Assembly: GCA_900542045.1 (NCBI GenBank)
Contig: UQMI01000004.1
Span: 38,372-102,371, forward strand
DNA: 64,000 nt
Direction: 5' to 3'
DNA from: an uncultured Blautia sp.
GTDB lineage: Bacteria > Bacillota > Clostridia > Lachnospirales > Lachnospiraceae
Under the pieces are notes generated by a model. That model saw nothing but the letters and a program-made list of their open reading frames with translations. It made no database searches and was not told the origin of the DNA. The position numbers were made by a program, and so were the translations under genes. Positions 37,935-47,339 of this stretch are shown here, piece after piece (within the stretch, counting starts at the first letter, position 1; every line of letters starts with the position of its first letter).

Positions 37935-37964
37935 ATCATACCATGTAATAGTGTACGAAATCAA
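37935..37964 (-). promoter_or_regulatory. codY promoter
   Basis: TTGATT (37964-37959), 18 bases, TATGAT (37940-37935), about 50 bases before the codY start, which has AAAGGAGG. Confidence 0.6.
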
Positions 37965-37986
37965 TAGATTTTTCAAAAATAATTTC

Positions 37987-38001
37987 AGTTTTCTGAAAAT
38001 A
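37987..38001. promoter_or_regulatory. CodY-box-like sequence
   Basis: AGTTTTCTGAAAATA matches the CodY consensus AATTTTCWGAAAATT at 13 of 15 positions. It lies 23 bases upstream of the codY -35, a position that could be used for autoregulation. Confidence 0.6.
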
Positions 38002-38035
38002 TAAAGCTTCCACAACGATTCTGCCTGCCGCGTGA

Positions 38036-38064
38036 GAAAAAGGCCATGAGAAATTCTCACGGCC
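38036..38064 (-). terminator. topA terminator
   Basis: GGCC-G-TGAGAA...TTCTCA-T-GGCC followed by TTTTT in the minus direction, ten bases past the topA stop. Confidence 0.75.
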
Positions 38065-38072
38065 CGAATCTT

Positions 38073-40148
38073 TTATTCTTCCGTTCTGGGTTTTACTGTT
38101 ACATAACCACAGTTCTCCTGGCTGCATACAAGTTTATTGCCCTTCTCTACCAGATAGCTTCCGCACTCCGGACATTTTTCATTAGAAGGCTTCTGCCAGG
38201 ACATAAAATCGCATTCCGGGTTATTTTCACAGCCATAATATTTTCTTCCCTTCTTGGTCTTCTTCAGTACCACTTCTTTCCCGCATTTGGGGCAGGCCAC
38301 GCCAATTTTTTCCAGATAAGGCTTGGTATTCCTGCACTCCGGAAATCCCGGACAAGCCAGAAACCGACCATGAGGACCATATTTCACTACCATATGACGG
38401 CCGCATTCCTCACAGATCACATCGGTTACTTCATCTTCAATTTTTACCTGTTCCAGCTCTCTCTCCGCAGCTTCCACATCTCTTTCCAGATCCGGATAGA
38501 AATTGCGGACAACGGTTTTCCATTCCACTGTGCCATTTTCCACACAGTCCAGCAGTCCTTCCATCATGGCGGTAAAATTCACATCTACAATACTGGGAAA
38601 TGCCTGCTTCATAATGTTATTCACCACTTCACCCAGTTCTGTAATATAAAGGTTCTTATTCTCCTTGGCCACATAACGTCTGCCGATGATCGTCGTGATG
38701 GTGGGCGCATAGGTACTCGGCCGTCCAATCCCCAGTTCTTCCAGTGTCTTGACCAGGGAAGCCTCGGTGTAATGGGCCGGCGGCTGCGTAAAATGCTGTT
38801 CCGGCAATAATTCTTCCAGAGAAAGGATCATTCCCTTTTCCAGACTTCTGGACAGGAGATTGCCTTCTTTTTTCACATCGTCTTCCTGCATATAGACGGA
38901 CATAAATCCATCAAAAACCAGCTTGGAAGCAGCAACGGTAAAAAAGTATTCACCGGCTTTTATCTTCACAGACGTGGTTTCGTACCGGGCTGCGCTCATC
39001 TGGCTGGCAGTAAACCGTTTCCAGATCAGCTGATACAGACGATACTGGTCTCTGGAAAGGGAATCCTTCAGAGACAGAGGTGTCCGTGAAATATCCGTGG
39101 GCCGGATCGCCTCATGGGCATCCTGTATTTTCTTGCCCTTTTCCGATGTCTTGCCTGCATGGGCCACAAATTCCTCCCCATACTGGCTGCTGATATACTC
39201 TTTGGCTGCCTGTGTGGCTTCCTGGGAAATACGCGTGGAATCCGTACGCAGATACGTAATGATACCCACCGTACCATTTCCCTTTATGTCGATACCTTCA
39301 TACAGCTGCTGGGCCAGACGCATGGTTTTCTGCGTGGAAAAATTCAGTGTCTTGGCTGCCTCCTGCTGGAGCGTACTGGTGGTAAACGGCAGCGGAGCAT
39401 TTTTGATCCGTTCGCCTTTCTTCACATCTGTCACTTCGCCGGAGACGCCCTGCAGCCCCTCCATGATCTCATCCATCTGGGCCTTATTCTGTATGGATAT
39501 CTTCTTCTCTGCCCCGTAAAACCTGGCTGTCAGAGGCTTCTTCTCGCCAGGTACCCGGAAAGAGCCTTCCAGGCTCCAATATTCCTCCGGGATAAATGAA
39601 TTGATCTCTTCCTCTCTGTCGCAGATAATCCGCAGAGCCACGGACTGTACACGGCCTGCGCTCAATCCCCGCTTTACCTTCGCCCAGAGTACCGGGCTGA
39701 TCTTATATCCCACCATCCGGTCCAGGACTCTTCTGGCCTGCTGTGCATTTACCAGATTCATATCAATGCCTCTGGCCTGTTTAATCGATGCTTTCACTGC
39801 CGTCTTCGTGATCTCGTTAAATGAAATCCTGTGCATCTTCTTCTCGTCCTCTTTCAGGGCCTTGGTCAGATGCCAGGAAATAGCCTCACCCTCACGGTCC
39901 GGGTCCGTTGCCAGATAAATCTTATCTGCTTTTTTCGCCGATTTGCGAAGCTTTGCCAGAAGTTCTCCTTTCCCGCGGATGGTGATATACTTGGGTTCAA
40001 AATCATTTTCAATGTCAATTCCCAGCTGGCTCTTCGGCAAATCCCGCACGTGACCATTGGAAGCAGCTACTTCATAATTGCTTCCCAGAAATTTTTTAAT
40101 TGTTTTCACCTTGGCCGGTGACTCTACGATAACCAGATATTTTGCCAT
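38073..40148 (-). CDS. topA: DNA topoisomerase I
   Basis: Relaxes negative supercoils by cutting one strand. The 691 residues start MAKYLVIVESPAKVKTIKKF, the TOPRIM domain with catalytic Glu, later TDPDREGEAISWHL with the metal-binding DxD. The active tyrosine is in GIITYLRTDSTRIS near residue 298. Three C-terminal zinc ribbons are visible: CEECGRHMVVKYG, CPKCGKEVVLKK and CPECGSYLVEKG. Length is canonical for Clostridia. Operon-like order dprA-topA-codY. Confidence 0.97.
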   Translation of the reverse strand: MAKYLVIVESPAKVKTIKKFLGSNYEVAASNGHVRDLPKSQLGIDIENDFEPKYITIRGKGELLAKLRKSAKKADKIYLATDPDREGEAISWHLTKALKEDEKKMHRISFNEITKTAVKASIKQARGIDMNLVNAQQARRVLDRMVGYKISPVLWAKVKRGLSAGRVQSVALRIICDREEEINSFIPEEYWSLEGSFRVPGEKKPLTARFYGAEKKISIQNKAQMDEIMEGLQGVSGEVTDVKKGERIKNAPLPFTTSTLQQEAAKTLNFSTQKTMRLAQQLYEGIDIKGNGTVGIITYLRTDSTRISQEATQAAKEYISSQYGEEFVAHAGKTSEKGKKIQDAHEAIRPTDISRTPLSLKDSLSRDQYRLYQLIWKRFTASQMSAARYETTSVKIKAGEYFFTVAASKLVFDGFMSVYMQEDDVKKEGNLLSRSLEKGMILSLEELLPEQHFTQPPAHYTEASLVKTLEELGIGRPSTYAPTITTIIGRRYVAKENKNLYITELGEVVNNIMKQAFPSIVDVNFTAMMEGLLDCVENGTVEWKTVVRNFYPDLERDVEAAERELEQVKIEDEVTDVICEECGRHMVVKYGPHGRFLACPGFPECRNTKPYLEKIGVACPKCGKEVVLKKTKKGRKYYGCENNPECDFMSWQKPSNEKCPECGSYLVEKGNKLVCSQENCGYVTVKPRTEE

Positions 40149-40270
40149 ATCCCATCTCCTGTAATACTATCCTCTGCTTGTTCATTTCTGATACCAGGGA
40201 ACGCAAATAGTTATCAATTTATGAAATCCTGTTTTTACAGGGACAACTGCGTTACTTCTCTGATACTGCT

Positions 40271-41185
40271 CTATTGTTCACTCATGGAACCGGGAGTCCT
40301 CTCCCATTTGATATAGTAGTTTTTTCCAACCTCCCGGATCAGGCCTTTTATTTCCAGATCTGCCAGGATCTTCAGGACCTTTGCCACAGGCATGTCCAGA
40401 GAAACGGCCAGCGATTCCAGGCTTCTGGGTTGTAAATCCAGATTACTATATACCAAATCCCATTCTGTTGCAAGTCTAATCTTTGTTTTTTTCCCTGTTG
40501 TATCTACTTTATATGTATCCGGATCCCATTCTTTTAGAACCTCTTCCGGAGAAAAAGCAACTCCCGCACCATCTCTGAGCAGCTTATGGCATCCCAGACT
40601 CAGAGGACTGTCCACCGGTCCCGGCAGAGCATATACGGACTTTCCCTGTTCCAGGGCAAAATCCACTGTGATCAGAGCACCGCTCTTTTCCCTGGCCTCG
40701 ATCACCAGCACCACATCAGCCAGACCGCTTATGATGCGGTTCCGGGCCGGAAAATGCCAGGCTGCCGGCGGCGTCCGGGCCGGGTATTCGCTGAGGATCC
40801 CGCCTCCCATTTCCTGGATCTTCCGATAATATGTTCTGTTGGCTGCAGGATAGCACAGGTCCGGGCCGCTGCCCAGCACCGCAAAAGTAGGCGTTCCTCC
40901 ATCCAGCGCACCCTTATGTGCCTCAAGATCAATTCCCATGGCAAGGCCGCTGATCACCTGAATACCGGCACGGCTGAAATACCTTGCATACTGATAGGCC
41001 TGAACCCGTCCGTAGGAGCTGCACATTCTGGCTCCTACAATGGCGATGGCCGGCAATTCATCCCGGGGCATTCTTCCTTTCACATATAGTTTTTTCGGCA
41101 TTCCTGTCAGTTTTCCAAGTCTTTCCGGATATTCCCTGTCTTGGGCAGCAATACAGCGTGTCTTGTTCTGCAGTGTTTCTTCCAT
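40271..41185 (-). CDS. dprA: DNA-processing protein DprA
   Basis: Loads RecA on incoming single-stranded DNA during transformation. The start at 41185 (MEETLQNKTRCIAAQDREYP) with GAGGA upstream is preferred; the in-frame extension to 41329 lies inside comM. The 304 residues hold the extended Rossmann fold: AIVGARMCSSYGR, VISGLAMGIDLEAHKGAL, VLGSGPDLCYPAANR and the NRIISGLADVVLVIEA strand. A C-terminal winged helix covers about 240-300. It follows the comM remnant by 17 bases. Confidence 0.94.
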   Translation of the reverse strand: MEETLQNKTRCIAAQDREYPERLGKLTGMPKKLYVKGRMPRDELPAIAIVGARMCSSYGRVQAYQYARYFSRAGIQVISGLAMGIDLEAHKGALDGGTPTFAVLGSGPDLCYPAANRTYYRKIQEMGGGILSEYPARTPPAAWHFPARNRIISGLADVVLVIEAREKSGALITVDFALEQGKSVYALPGPVDSPLSLGCHKLLRDGAGVAFSPEEVLKEWDPDTYKVDTTGKKTKIRLATEWDLVYSNLDLQPRSLESLAVSLDMPVAKVLKILADLEIKGLIREVGKNYYIKWERTPGSMSEQ

Positions 41186-41202
41186 AATATATCTGTCCTC
41201 CT

Positions 41203-41910
41203 CTATGTTTCCCAGAACTTTTTGTCGATCATCCGATATCCGTAGGATTCCTGGATATGTCCTTCTTCGATCTGTTCCTTCTCTTCCATATCCGCTATGG
41301 TACGGGCCACCTTCAGAACTTTGTGACATCCCCGTATACTTAAATGGCCTCCATCAAATACATACTCCAAAAACTGTTTTGCGTCCGGACTCAGCGGACA
41401 GTAACGTTCCAGATCCTTTGGCTCCAACTCTCCATTAAACTGATAGGCCGTATTCTTGTAACGTTCCTGCTGTCTCTTTTGTACCTTCTGTACCCGCTCT
41501 CTGATCTGAGCAGATGATTCTGCTTTCTGTACCGATTTCCAAAGCTCGCCGCTGCTGACTCTTTCTGCCTCTGCGCATAGATCCATCCGATCCAGAATGG
41601 GACGGCTGATTTTCTGCAGATAATGCCCGATTTCCTGACCGGTGCAGGTACATCTTCGCATATCCGGAAAAAATCCGCAGGGACATGGATTCATGGCTCC
41701 TACCAGCAGAAAGTTTGCAGGAAACGTATACGTACCGCTGACACGGGAAAGGCAGATCCGCCGATCCTCCAGAGGCTGCCGGAGAATTTCCAGTGCCCGT
41801 CTGGAATATTCAGGCATTTCATCCAGAAATAAAACCCCCGACAGACTTGTGGAACCATAAAATAGGAAATTAAGGGGTCTACAGCATGTCTTATTTGTAC
41901 ATTTTGGCAA
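41203..41910 (-). pseudogene. comM: comM/yifB C-terminal fragment, interrupted by an integrated element
   Basis: From SLSGVLFLDEMPEYSRRALE onward (about base 41847 to the stop) this is the second half of the Mg-chelatase-like AAA+ protein ComM/YifB. It includes Walker B VLFLDE, LRQPLEDRRICLSRVSG, VGAMNPCPCGFFPD and the C-terminal RGCHKVLKVARTIADMEE. The first 20-25 residues of the open frame (starting MPKCTNKTCCRPL) are foreign. The N-terminal half with Walker A is missing from the window. ComM is a helicase that aids branch migration during transformation, so this cell has probably lost it unless excision restores the gene. The breakpoint is near 41850. Confidence 0.88.
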
Positions 41911-41932
41911 TTAACCTACCTTTAAATTGCCA
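41905..41932. repeat. Inverted repeat just inside the element end
   Basis: TGGCAATTAA pairs with TTTAAATTGCCA around a short spacer, about 55 bases from the comM breakpoint. It could be a recombinase-binding arm of the attachment site or a weak terminator. Confidence 0.4.
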
Positions 41933-41944
41933 CACGCCATCTTT

Positions 41945-41980
41945 AAAATTGCACCCCTCGCAATACCGGAGGGGTGCAAT
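41945..41980 (-). terminator. Terminator of the zinc-ribbon HTH gene
   Basis: ATTGCACCCCTC pairs perfectly with GAGGGGTGCAAT, followed by TTTTAAAG in the minus direction. It shields comM/dprA from element transcription. Confidence 0.75.
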
Positions 41981-42032
41981 CTGAGCCTTACAGCCGAAAA
42001 ATAGGCATAAAAAATAGGGCGATCTTGATATT

Positions 42033-42509
42033 TCATACCAGCAAATCTTTGATCCACTGCGGTGTATTCTCAACCCTTTCACCCTTTTTTAGCTTTTCTA
42101 TTACATATTCCATTTGTTCTTCTCTATAAAAACGATCCTTAATATAACAATCATGCGAACAATATTTCTGTGTTTTTGATGCGCTATTAAAGCCTTTCCC
42201 ACACCTTATACATTGGTGCGTATAATTTTTCCTTGGATGCATAGCTTCCCACATTTTCTTGCACTGGGGAGAACAGTATTTCTTCCTTCTTCCTTTTGGC
42301 GCATTTACCAATGGTACCCCGCAGCATACACAAACGCTAATATCTGGTTTTGGAGCTTCTACAAATTCATCCGCTCTTCCGTCTAATCCTTTTGATTTAC
42401 AGTAGTTCCTAACCGTATCTCTTTTTAGGCCTAACCTATTTGCAATGCTGCGGTAACCATATCCGAGAAAACGCATTGTTTCAACCAGTTTTTTTTGACT
42501 TTCCGTCAT
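42033..42509 (-). CDS. Helix-turn-helix protein with two zinc ribbons, first gene inside the element
   Basis: A 158-aa protein. The N-terminus MTESQKKLVETMRFLGYGYR leads into a resolvase-type helix-turn-helix (SIANRLGLKRDTVRNYCKSKG). Two Cys-rich knuckles follow: CVCCGVPLV with KYCSPQCKKMW, and CIRCGKGF with KYCSHDCY. Similar proteins often accompany serine-recombinase mobile elements in Clostridia, to my memory, but their role is unproven; a directionality factor or regulator is conceivable. Upstream, AGTGATCACTC (42511-42521) and AGTAATCACTC (42534-42544) are near-identical, likely operators. The gap 42510-42761 holds only these sites and a TTGACT promoter element. Confidence 0.6.
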   Translation of the reverse strand: MTESQKKLVETMRFLGYGYRSIANRLGLKRDTVRNYCKSKGLDGRADEFVEAPKPDISVCVCCGVPLVNAPKGRRKKYCSPQCKKMWEAMHPRKNYTHQCIRCGKGFNSASKTQKYCSHDCYIKDRFYREEQMEYVIEKLKKGERVENTPQWIKDLLV

Positions 42510-42761
42510 AAGTGATCACTCCCTTTTTATAGTAGTAATCACTCTAATCCAGACTATAGTCAAGGTGTTATTGAGAACTGTTTAACGATAATTTCATCAC
42601 CCATTCTTTCTATTATTATAATGTAATCGGGAAAGACATTGGCATATAACATTCCTAAATCTCACTCAATAGACAATACAGCAGGCCGAATAAATTTAAT
42701 ATGAACTATCAGGTAGTACAGTTTGCCTAATTTTCAGTATCCACAATAATACATTTCTCTT

Positions 42762-44489
42762 TTATACATAGTTCCAGTATTCTTTTGGAAACCTCACTAA
42801 TGTCTTATCCTTCACGCTATCTGGTAAAGCTAATACAAAAAGTTTTCTTGCCCTCGTTGCCGCAACGTAAAATGTTCTAATTTCTTCTGAATCAATCTCT
42901 TTCTGATTAATCATATTGCTTGTCAATTTCCCGCGTGAGTTAATAATGAGCATGACAGCATCAAACGTACACCCCTTAACAGCATGAATTGTCGCATTTA
43001 AATATTCTTTCTTATATGAATCAGCAAAAAATGCTTCTAGTGGCTGGTTCAGAAAATCCTTTAAATTCGCATTTTGTACCCTAACTTTAGTTTTAACTTC
43101 CACCTCATTTTTACACTCGATGCAATTATCTATAACGAAACTTTTAATCATATCAGAAATTTGTTGTTTCCATTCTTTTAGTGGAACAATAGATTCCGGC
43201 AGAAGCGCTGAAAACCTAAAAATCAAATGATTCCACTCTTTAACAGAATATTTTTTCTGTATTTCTTTATTATCAACTACATTTGCTTTATCATCGAATA
43301 TAATATAGTATAAGATTTTTTCAACTAACAGTGTTGCCTTTTCAATATTTTCTATTCCACGGTAATACGTTGCTAAAGCTAACATTTTTGTTATTGGATT
43401 TTTCCACAAATCTGCTATTTGAGAATAATCCTTTCCAATTAATCCTACATGCCCGCGAGTTAACACCGCAATATTATCCGGAGATCTATTAATTCCATTG
43501 TCACTACAAACATCTAAAAAATATTCAATTATTTTTTCTTTTTCGTCCTTTTTGTATTTTATTATCATAGGTTTTAGATTACAATCTTTTGTAGCACCTA
43601 TTGCTTGAGAAGGTTTAGACAAAGATGAAAATATTTTCGTAGCGTTACATATATGCTGTGAGCAACGGAAATTTTCATTAAGTTCATATGCATTCCAGTC
43701 CGGATTACTATACATGTCTAAAAAAACTGAAGGATCTGCGTCTCTCCATTCATAGATGGCTTGATCTGGATCTCCTATTAACATTGCATCCTTTACACCA
43801 TTTTCAAAAAGAATATTCAAAAGCCTCATCTGTTCTTCCGATGTATCCTGAGCTTCGTCTACAACAAAATATGGAAATCTGTTTACAACTAATTGTAATA
43901 TGCCAGGATAACATTCGAGAATCTGTGTTGCTATTATTAATGCTTCCTTATATGTAACATATCCTTTAGAAAATGCGCTCAATTTGAAATTCTCACACGG
44001 TTTTCTTTGCATAAATGGGCAATTACTAAAATTTCTTCTATTATCATATACTTTTTTGTTAATATCGATCTGGAAATCATAAGGTTTGCATCCATTACTA
44101 TAGCATTCGCCTCTCCAGAATTTTTTTGAGTAGCGGTCAATAAAATCATTATCCATAATTGATGGACGCGCTGAACATTGCATCAATACCTGACCAAACG
44201 GCATAAAAATATTTTGTATAACAAACGAATCCAACGTCCCTACAAAATGTGGATATGGCAGCGTTTTCATTCCTGATATTTCACATATTTTTGCCAGTAG
44301 TTCTTCCTTGGCAACATTTGTAAATGACAAGACCGCCATTCCTTTATTTTTTTCTTGCCAATTATTATAATCGTTTATAACTTTATGGGCTACTACAAAG
44401 GTTTTTCCGCTTCCTGGACAAGCTTTTAGTATATTTTTCCCACGTAATGTTATAATACCTTCTTGCATATCGGTAAGCTCTTCAAACAT
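42762..44489 (-). CDS. gajB: GajB-like UvrD/Rep helicase of a Gabija defence system
   Basis: A 575-aa superfamily 1 helicase. It has an N-terminal Q-motif region, Walker A ACPGSGKT (near 23-30), motif Ia VLSFTNVAKEELL, Walker B FVVDEAQDTSEEQM, motif III IGDPDQAIYEWRDAD, motif IV-like NENFRCSQHI and C-terminal TFYVAATRARKLFVLAL. In Gabija, GajB senses nucleotide depletion or DNA ends and activates GajA. Encoded 11 bases downstream of the GajA-like gene on the same strand, the standard arrangement. Slightly longer than the roughly 500 aa of the best known GajB. Confidence 0.88.
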   Translation of the reverse strand: MFEELTDMQEGIITLRGKNILKACPGSGKTFVVAHKVINDYNNWQEKNKGMAVLSFTNVAKEELLAKICEISGMKTLPYPHFVGTLDSFVIQNIFMPFGQVLMQCSARPSIMDNDFIDRYSKKFWRGECYSNGCKPYDFQIDINKKVYDNRRNFSNCPFMQRKPCENFKLSAFSKGYVTYKEALIIATQILECYPGILQLVVNRFPYFVVDEAQDTSEEQMRLLNILFENGVKDAMLIGDPDQAIYEWRDADPSVFLDMYSNPDWNAYELNENFRCSQHICNATKIFSSLSKPSQAIGATKDCNLKPMIIKYKKDEKEKIIEYFLDVCSDNGINRSPDNIAVLTRGHVGLIGKDYSQIADLWKNPITKMLALATYYRGIENIEKATLLVEKILYYIIFDDKANVVDNKEIQKKYSVKEWNHLIFRFSALLPESIVPLKEWKQQISDMIKSFVIDNCIECKNEVEVKTKVRVQNANLKDFLNQPLEAFFADSYKKEYLNATIHAVKGCTFDAVMLIINSRGKLTSNMINQKEIDSEEIRTFYVAATRARKLFVLALPDSVKDKTLVRFPKEYWNYV

Positions 44490-44500
44490 ATTTCACCTCA

Positions 44501-46519
44501 TTAGCTAATAATTGTATCTATTGCTTTGCGAATATAGTCTGGTACAGAAAAAGAGACATCTGTACGCTCCTCCGACTCTACTTTACTTATTTCATTCGCC
44601 AGGCGTTGTGCAAAACTTCCTTTGCAATCCTGAATCGCCACCCAAATTCTCAACGCTATTTTCTCTTCTGTTTCATAAAACTTATTCTTTTCTCCATTGG
44701 AGTTTTCAGGATTGACTCTTTTCTCAATGTCCTTTTTCATCTCTGGATGCTCCTCATTTAATACTTCAAGTAGCAAAGGAACATTCTCTTTAATCTTTGC
44801 AAGTTCATATTCCAAGGTCTTCTCAGCTAATTCTACATGTATTTCATCACTATTATAGGCTAACAATTTCTCCGCCCTGTGAGATATGGCACCTTTCTCT
44901 AATTTGCTTGCCAACAAATCAACATCTATTTTACTGTAAACTCTTTCTTCCTTTTTAATACGATACGGATCATCATTATTTGTACATTTATCATTATCAG
45001 AGATAATAGCGCAAGGCATTTTTAGGCTATCCGTATTTTCTCCACCTGTAAACAACTTTGCAAATGGCTCAAAAGCTACACCGTTAATATTTACAATCTC
45101 TACAGAATATTTATCAAAGGGTTTCCCTAATAATTTTGCAAATTCACTTAATAAAATAGCTTCACTTATTCCTTCGACAAAAATAACTCTTCTGGCAAAA
45201 AACATCTGACTTTTCGTAACATCCAGATATCTTTTCAAATCCAACTTGTCTGTATCACTCAATGCTGTATTCTTAATTGACACAATAGAGCCATTATCAT
45301 TTTGGAAATTCAAAATATGTATACTGTCGATATCTGCTTTTGCAACAAGTGTAGGCGAATGAGATGTAATAAAAAGCTGGATTTTAGCATCCTCATTAGC
45401 TTTTCTAAAAAATTCAAATAGTAAATCGAGCAATTGCGGATGAAGATGTGCTTCTGGCTCCTCCACTAGTAAAACAGATATCTCCTCATCGATCGGTTTT
45501 TCCTGCAAATCGCCTAACGAAGTCGCCATATGTAAAATATTATTATAGCCCAATCCGTTTTGAGCTATACCCGAATTTACATTTTTAACAAGGTGAATCA
45601 TCCTATCATAAAGTTCACGATATTCTTCATACTGAAGCATTTGTTCCAAATCAACTGCTAAATCATCTGTCTTTGCTATACGTCTACAAATATTTTTTCC
45701 CCTAAAAGAGCCTTTTTTTATTCCCAGCTCATCAATAATAGCTTCCATCTCTTTCACCGGAATCTTTAATAGTTTATTATCAATATAATCAATTCGCATC
45801 AAGGAAGCTATGGAATCGAATGATGGGCTTACTAACGAAACTTTTACTTTTTCCCGCAACTCATCCTTTTCAATATTAAGTAAATTTTTATTAATAATAG
45901 TTTCTACAGATTGAATTGAGCTGTCTTTTGCAGCCTCTTCGTTTGCATTTTTAAATATAGTAGTGATTCTTTTTTTATCGTCATCCGTTTTTGCAACAGA
46001 AAACAAAATATTTGCAAGCTGGCTATTTTTTGAGGGACGCAGATCATATGCAGCATCTCTCAATGCTGCTAAATATAACAAATTAATATTGTCATATACT
46101 TCTCTAGGAACATTATTAAGGGCAGGCCCTCCTTTGATATCTTCATGAACCCGCTGAATTCCTTTTTTATCAATATATGATGAATACTCAATATGAAGTT
46201 CGGCTTTATTTAAATCCTTTCCATTTGTCAACATATAAAACGCTGTTGCCTGCTCAGATGTAAGCTCATCAAAATAAACATCAATATTAATTGTCTTAGC
46301 TTGTTCACCATACTTATCAATATGGAAATCTGATGGTTTTACATATAAACTTTTTCTATACTCCCCTGCAGAAAGTGCTAAACGTAAAGCATCTATTACA
46401 GCCGATTTTCCAGTATTATTTTCTCCTAATATGATATTGACACCTTTATTACAATTAAAAAGTATGCCCTTGGCTCCAATCCTTCTAAAATTTTTAATAT
46501 ATACTTTTTCAATATACAT
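44501..46519 (-). CDS. gajA: GajA-like OLD-family ATPase/TOPRIM nuclease of a Gabija defence system
   Basis: A 672-aa protein with an SMC/ABC-like ATPase over about 1-440: MYIEKVYIKNFRRIG, Walker A GENNTGKS near 33-40, and LLVEEPEAHLHPQLLDLLFE, with D-loop and switch SHSPTLVAKAD. A TOPRIM nuclease follows at about 455-600: VIFVEGISEAILLSEF with catalytic Glu, and AIISDNDKCTN with the acidic metal ligands. OLD nuclease followed by a UvrD helicase is diagnostic of Gabija, which nicks phage DNA when nucleotide pools fall. AT-rich composition unlike the host genes. Confidence 0.88.
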   Translation of the reverse strand: MYIEKVYIKNFRRIGAKGILFNCNKGVNIILGENNTGKSAVIDALRLALSAGEYRKSLYVKPSDFHIDKYGEQAKTINIDVYFDELTSEQATAFYMLTNGKDLNKAELHIEYSSYIDKKGIQRVHEDIKGGPALNNVPREVYDNINLLYLAALRDAAYDLRPSKNSQLANILFSVAKTDDDKKRITTIFKNANEEAAKDSSIQSVETIINKNLLNIEKDELREKVKVSLVSPSFDSIASLMRIDYIDNKLLKIPVKEMEAIIDELGIKKGSFRGKNICRRIAKTDDLAVDLEQMLQYEEYRELYDRMIHLVKNVNSGIAQNGLGYNNILHMATSLGDLQEKPIDEEISVLLVEEPEAHLHPQLLDLLFEFFRKANEDAKIQLFITSHSPTLVAKADIDSIHILNFQNDNGSIVSIKNTALSDTDKLDLKRYLDVTKSQMFFARRVIFVEGISEAILLSEFAKLLGKPFDKYSVEIVNINGVAFEPFAKLFTGGENTDSLKMPCAIISDNDKCTNNDDPYRIKKEERVYSKIDVDLLASKLEKGAISHRAEKLLAYNSDEIHVELAEKTLEYELAKIKENVPLLLEVLNEEHPEMKKDIEKRVNPENSNGEKNKFYETEEKIALRIWVAIQDCKGSFAQRLANEISKVESEERTDVSFSVPDYIRKAIDTIIS

Positions 46520-46570
46520 ATACTACACCTCTTGATGAAAACTCGCATTTAACTGCATTTTACCATATTC

Positions 46571-47212
46571 CTACTCACCTTGATATTCTTTTTCAAATCT
46601 ATTACCAGCAGGAGTTTTCTGAAAAAATTCATCATCTGGTTCTGGTTCGTCTGGATTATAGTTTTCGATTTCTACCTCTATACGATAAAGATCTGGCAAT
46701 CCTTCTTGACCTCTAGCATCATGCCTAAAGTATTTTCTGATTACTGGACAGACCGCTCTTTCAATATCAAGTTCGAATTGCCGTTTACTGTCAACAGGCA
46801 TCTCCGAATACTGACGAAAAGATATATCGTGAATCATCAGAATCCCATCAATATATCTATCGTAAAGATCGGTTCTATGCTGACTCATCAAATACGGAAA
46901 TCTTTCTGGAGCCAACATCCCCTCTAATATTGCTGTGGACTCTGCATCAAGTGGTTCTGGAAAAAGTTTGCTGAAATCCCTAGCATATTTTCCAGTCAAA
47001 TAGTCAGGGGCTACATCCAGCCGTTTTGCGAGTGCATCTAAAAGCTCTGCACTTATTTCCCCTCTTTTCCTTGCTCTCCGAATCGTTTTGTCTGACCAGC
47101 CAACACCACCTTCAATCGCACCTAATTTACGGATACTTGTCCCTCTTAATTTCATAGCCGCATCAAAGCAACTGGAACTAAATGTTTTTTTAGGAGCCTT
47201 TTTATTCGCCAT
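46571..47212 (-). CDS. HTH-domain repressor-like protein
   Basis: A 213-aa protein starting MANKKAPKKTFSSSCFDAAM at 47212 with AGGAGG at 7-base spacing. The N-terminal part resembles an XRE-type helix-turn-helix: RKLGAIEGGVGWSDKTIRRARKRG, then LLDALAKRLDVAPDYLTGKY. The C-terminal 130 residues (about 80-213) are acidic and of unknown fold. It is divergent from the 64-aa peptide gene, with matching direct repeats in the shared promoter region, so it probably controls both. It could also regulate the Gabija genes downstream, which follow after 51 bases and may be co-transcribed. Confidence 0.75.
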   Translation of the reverse strand: MANKKAPKKTFSSSCFDAAMKLRGTSIRKLGAIEGGVGWSDKTIRRARKRGEISAELLDALAKRLDVAPDYLTGKYARDFSKLFPEPLDAESTAILEGMLAPERFPYLMSQHRTDLYDRYIDGILMIHDISFRQYSEMPVDSKRQFELDIERAVCPVIRKYFRHDARGQEGLPDLYRIEVEIENYNPDEPEPDDEFFQKTPAGNRFEKEYQGE

Positions 47213-47225
47213 ACTTCGCCCTCCT

Positions 47226-47283
47226 ATGCGGTCATTATTGTCCATTTTGTCTAATCGACAATGCGGTCATTATTGTCTATAAT
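47226..47283. promoter_or_regulatory. Operator repeats and divergent promoter of the HTH and 64-aa peptide genes
   Basis: ATGCGGTCATTATTGTC occurs twice exactly, at 47226-47242 and 47261-47277. On the plus strand TCGACA (47255-47260) and TATAAT (47278-47283) are 17 bases apart, so the second repeat fills the -35/-10 spacer completely. Inverted TTGTC/GACAA halves (47248-47262) link the two repeats. A repressor bound there would block the plus promoter. Confidence 0.75.
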
Positions 47284-47339
47284 ATGTAATATACTTCCCA
47301 TACAAATAAAATGCAAGGAAAAAGACAGGAGGATCAATT

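Noticed and set aside
41891..42082. A 63-codon frame at the element end
   Set aside because: Overlaps the zinc-ribbon HTH gene and the terminator; no ribosome site.
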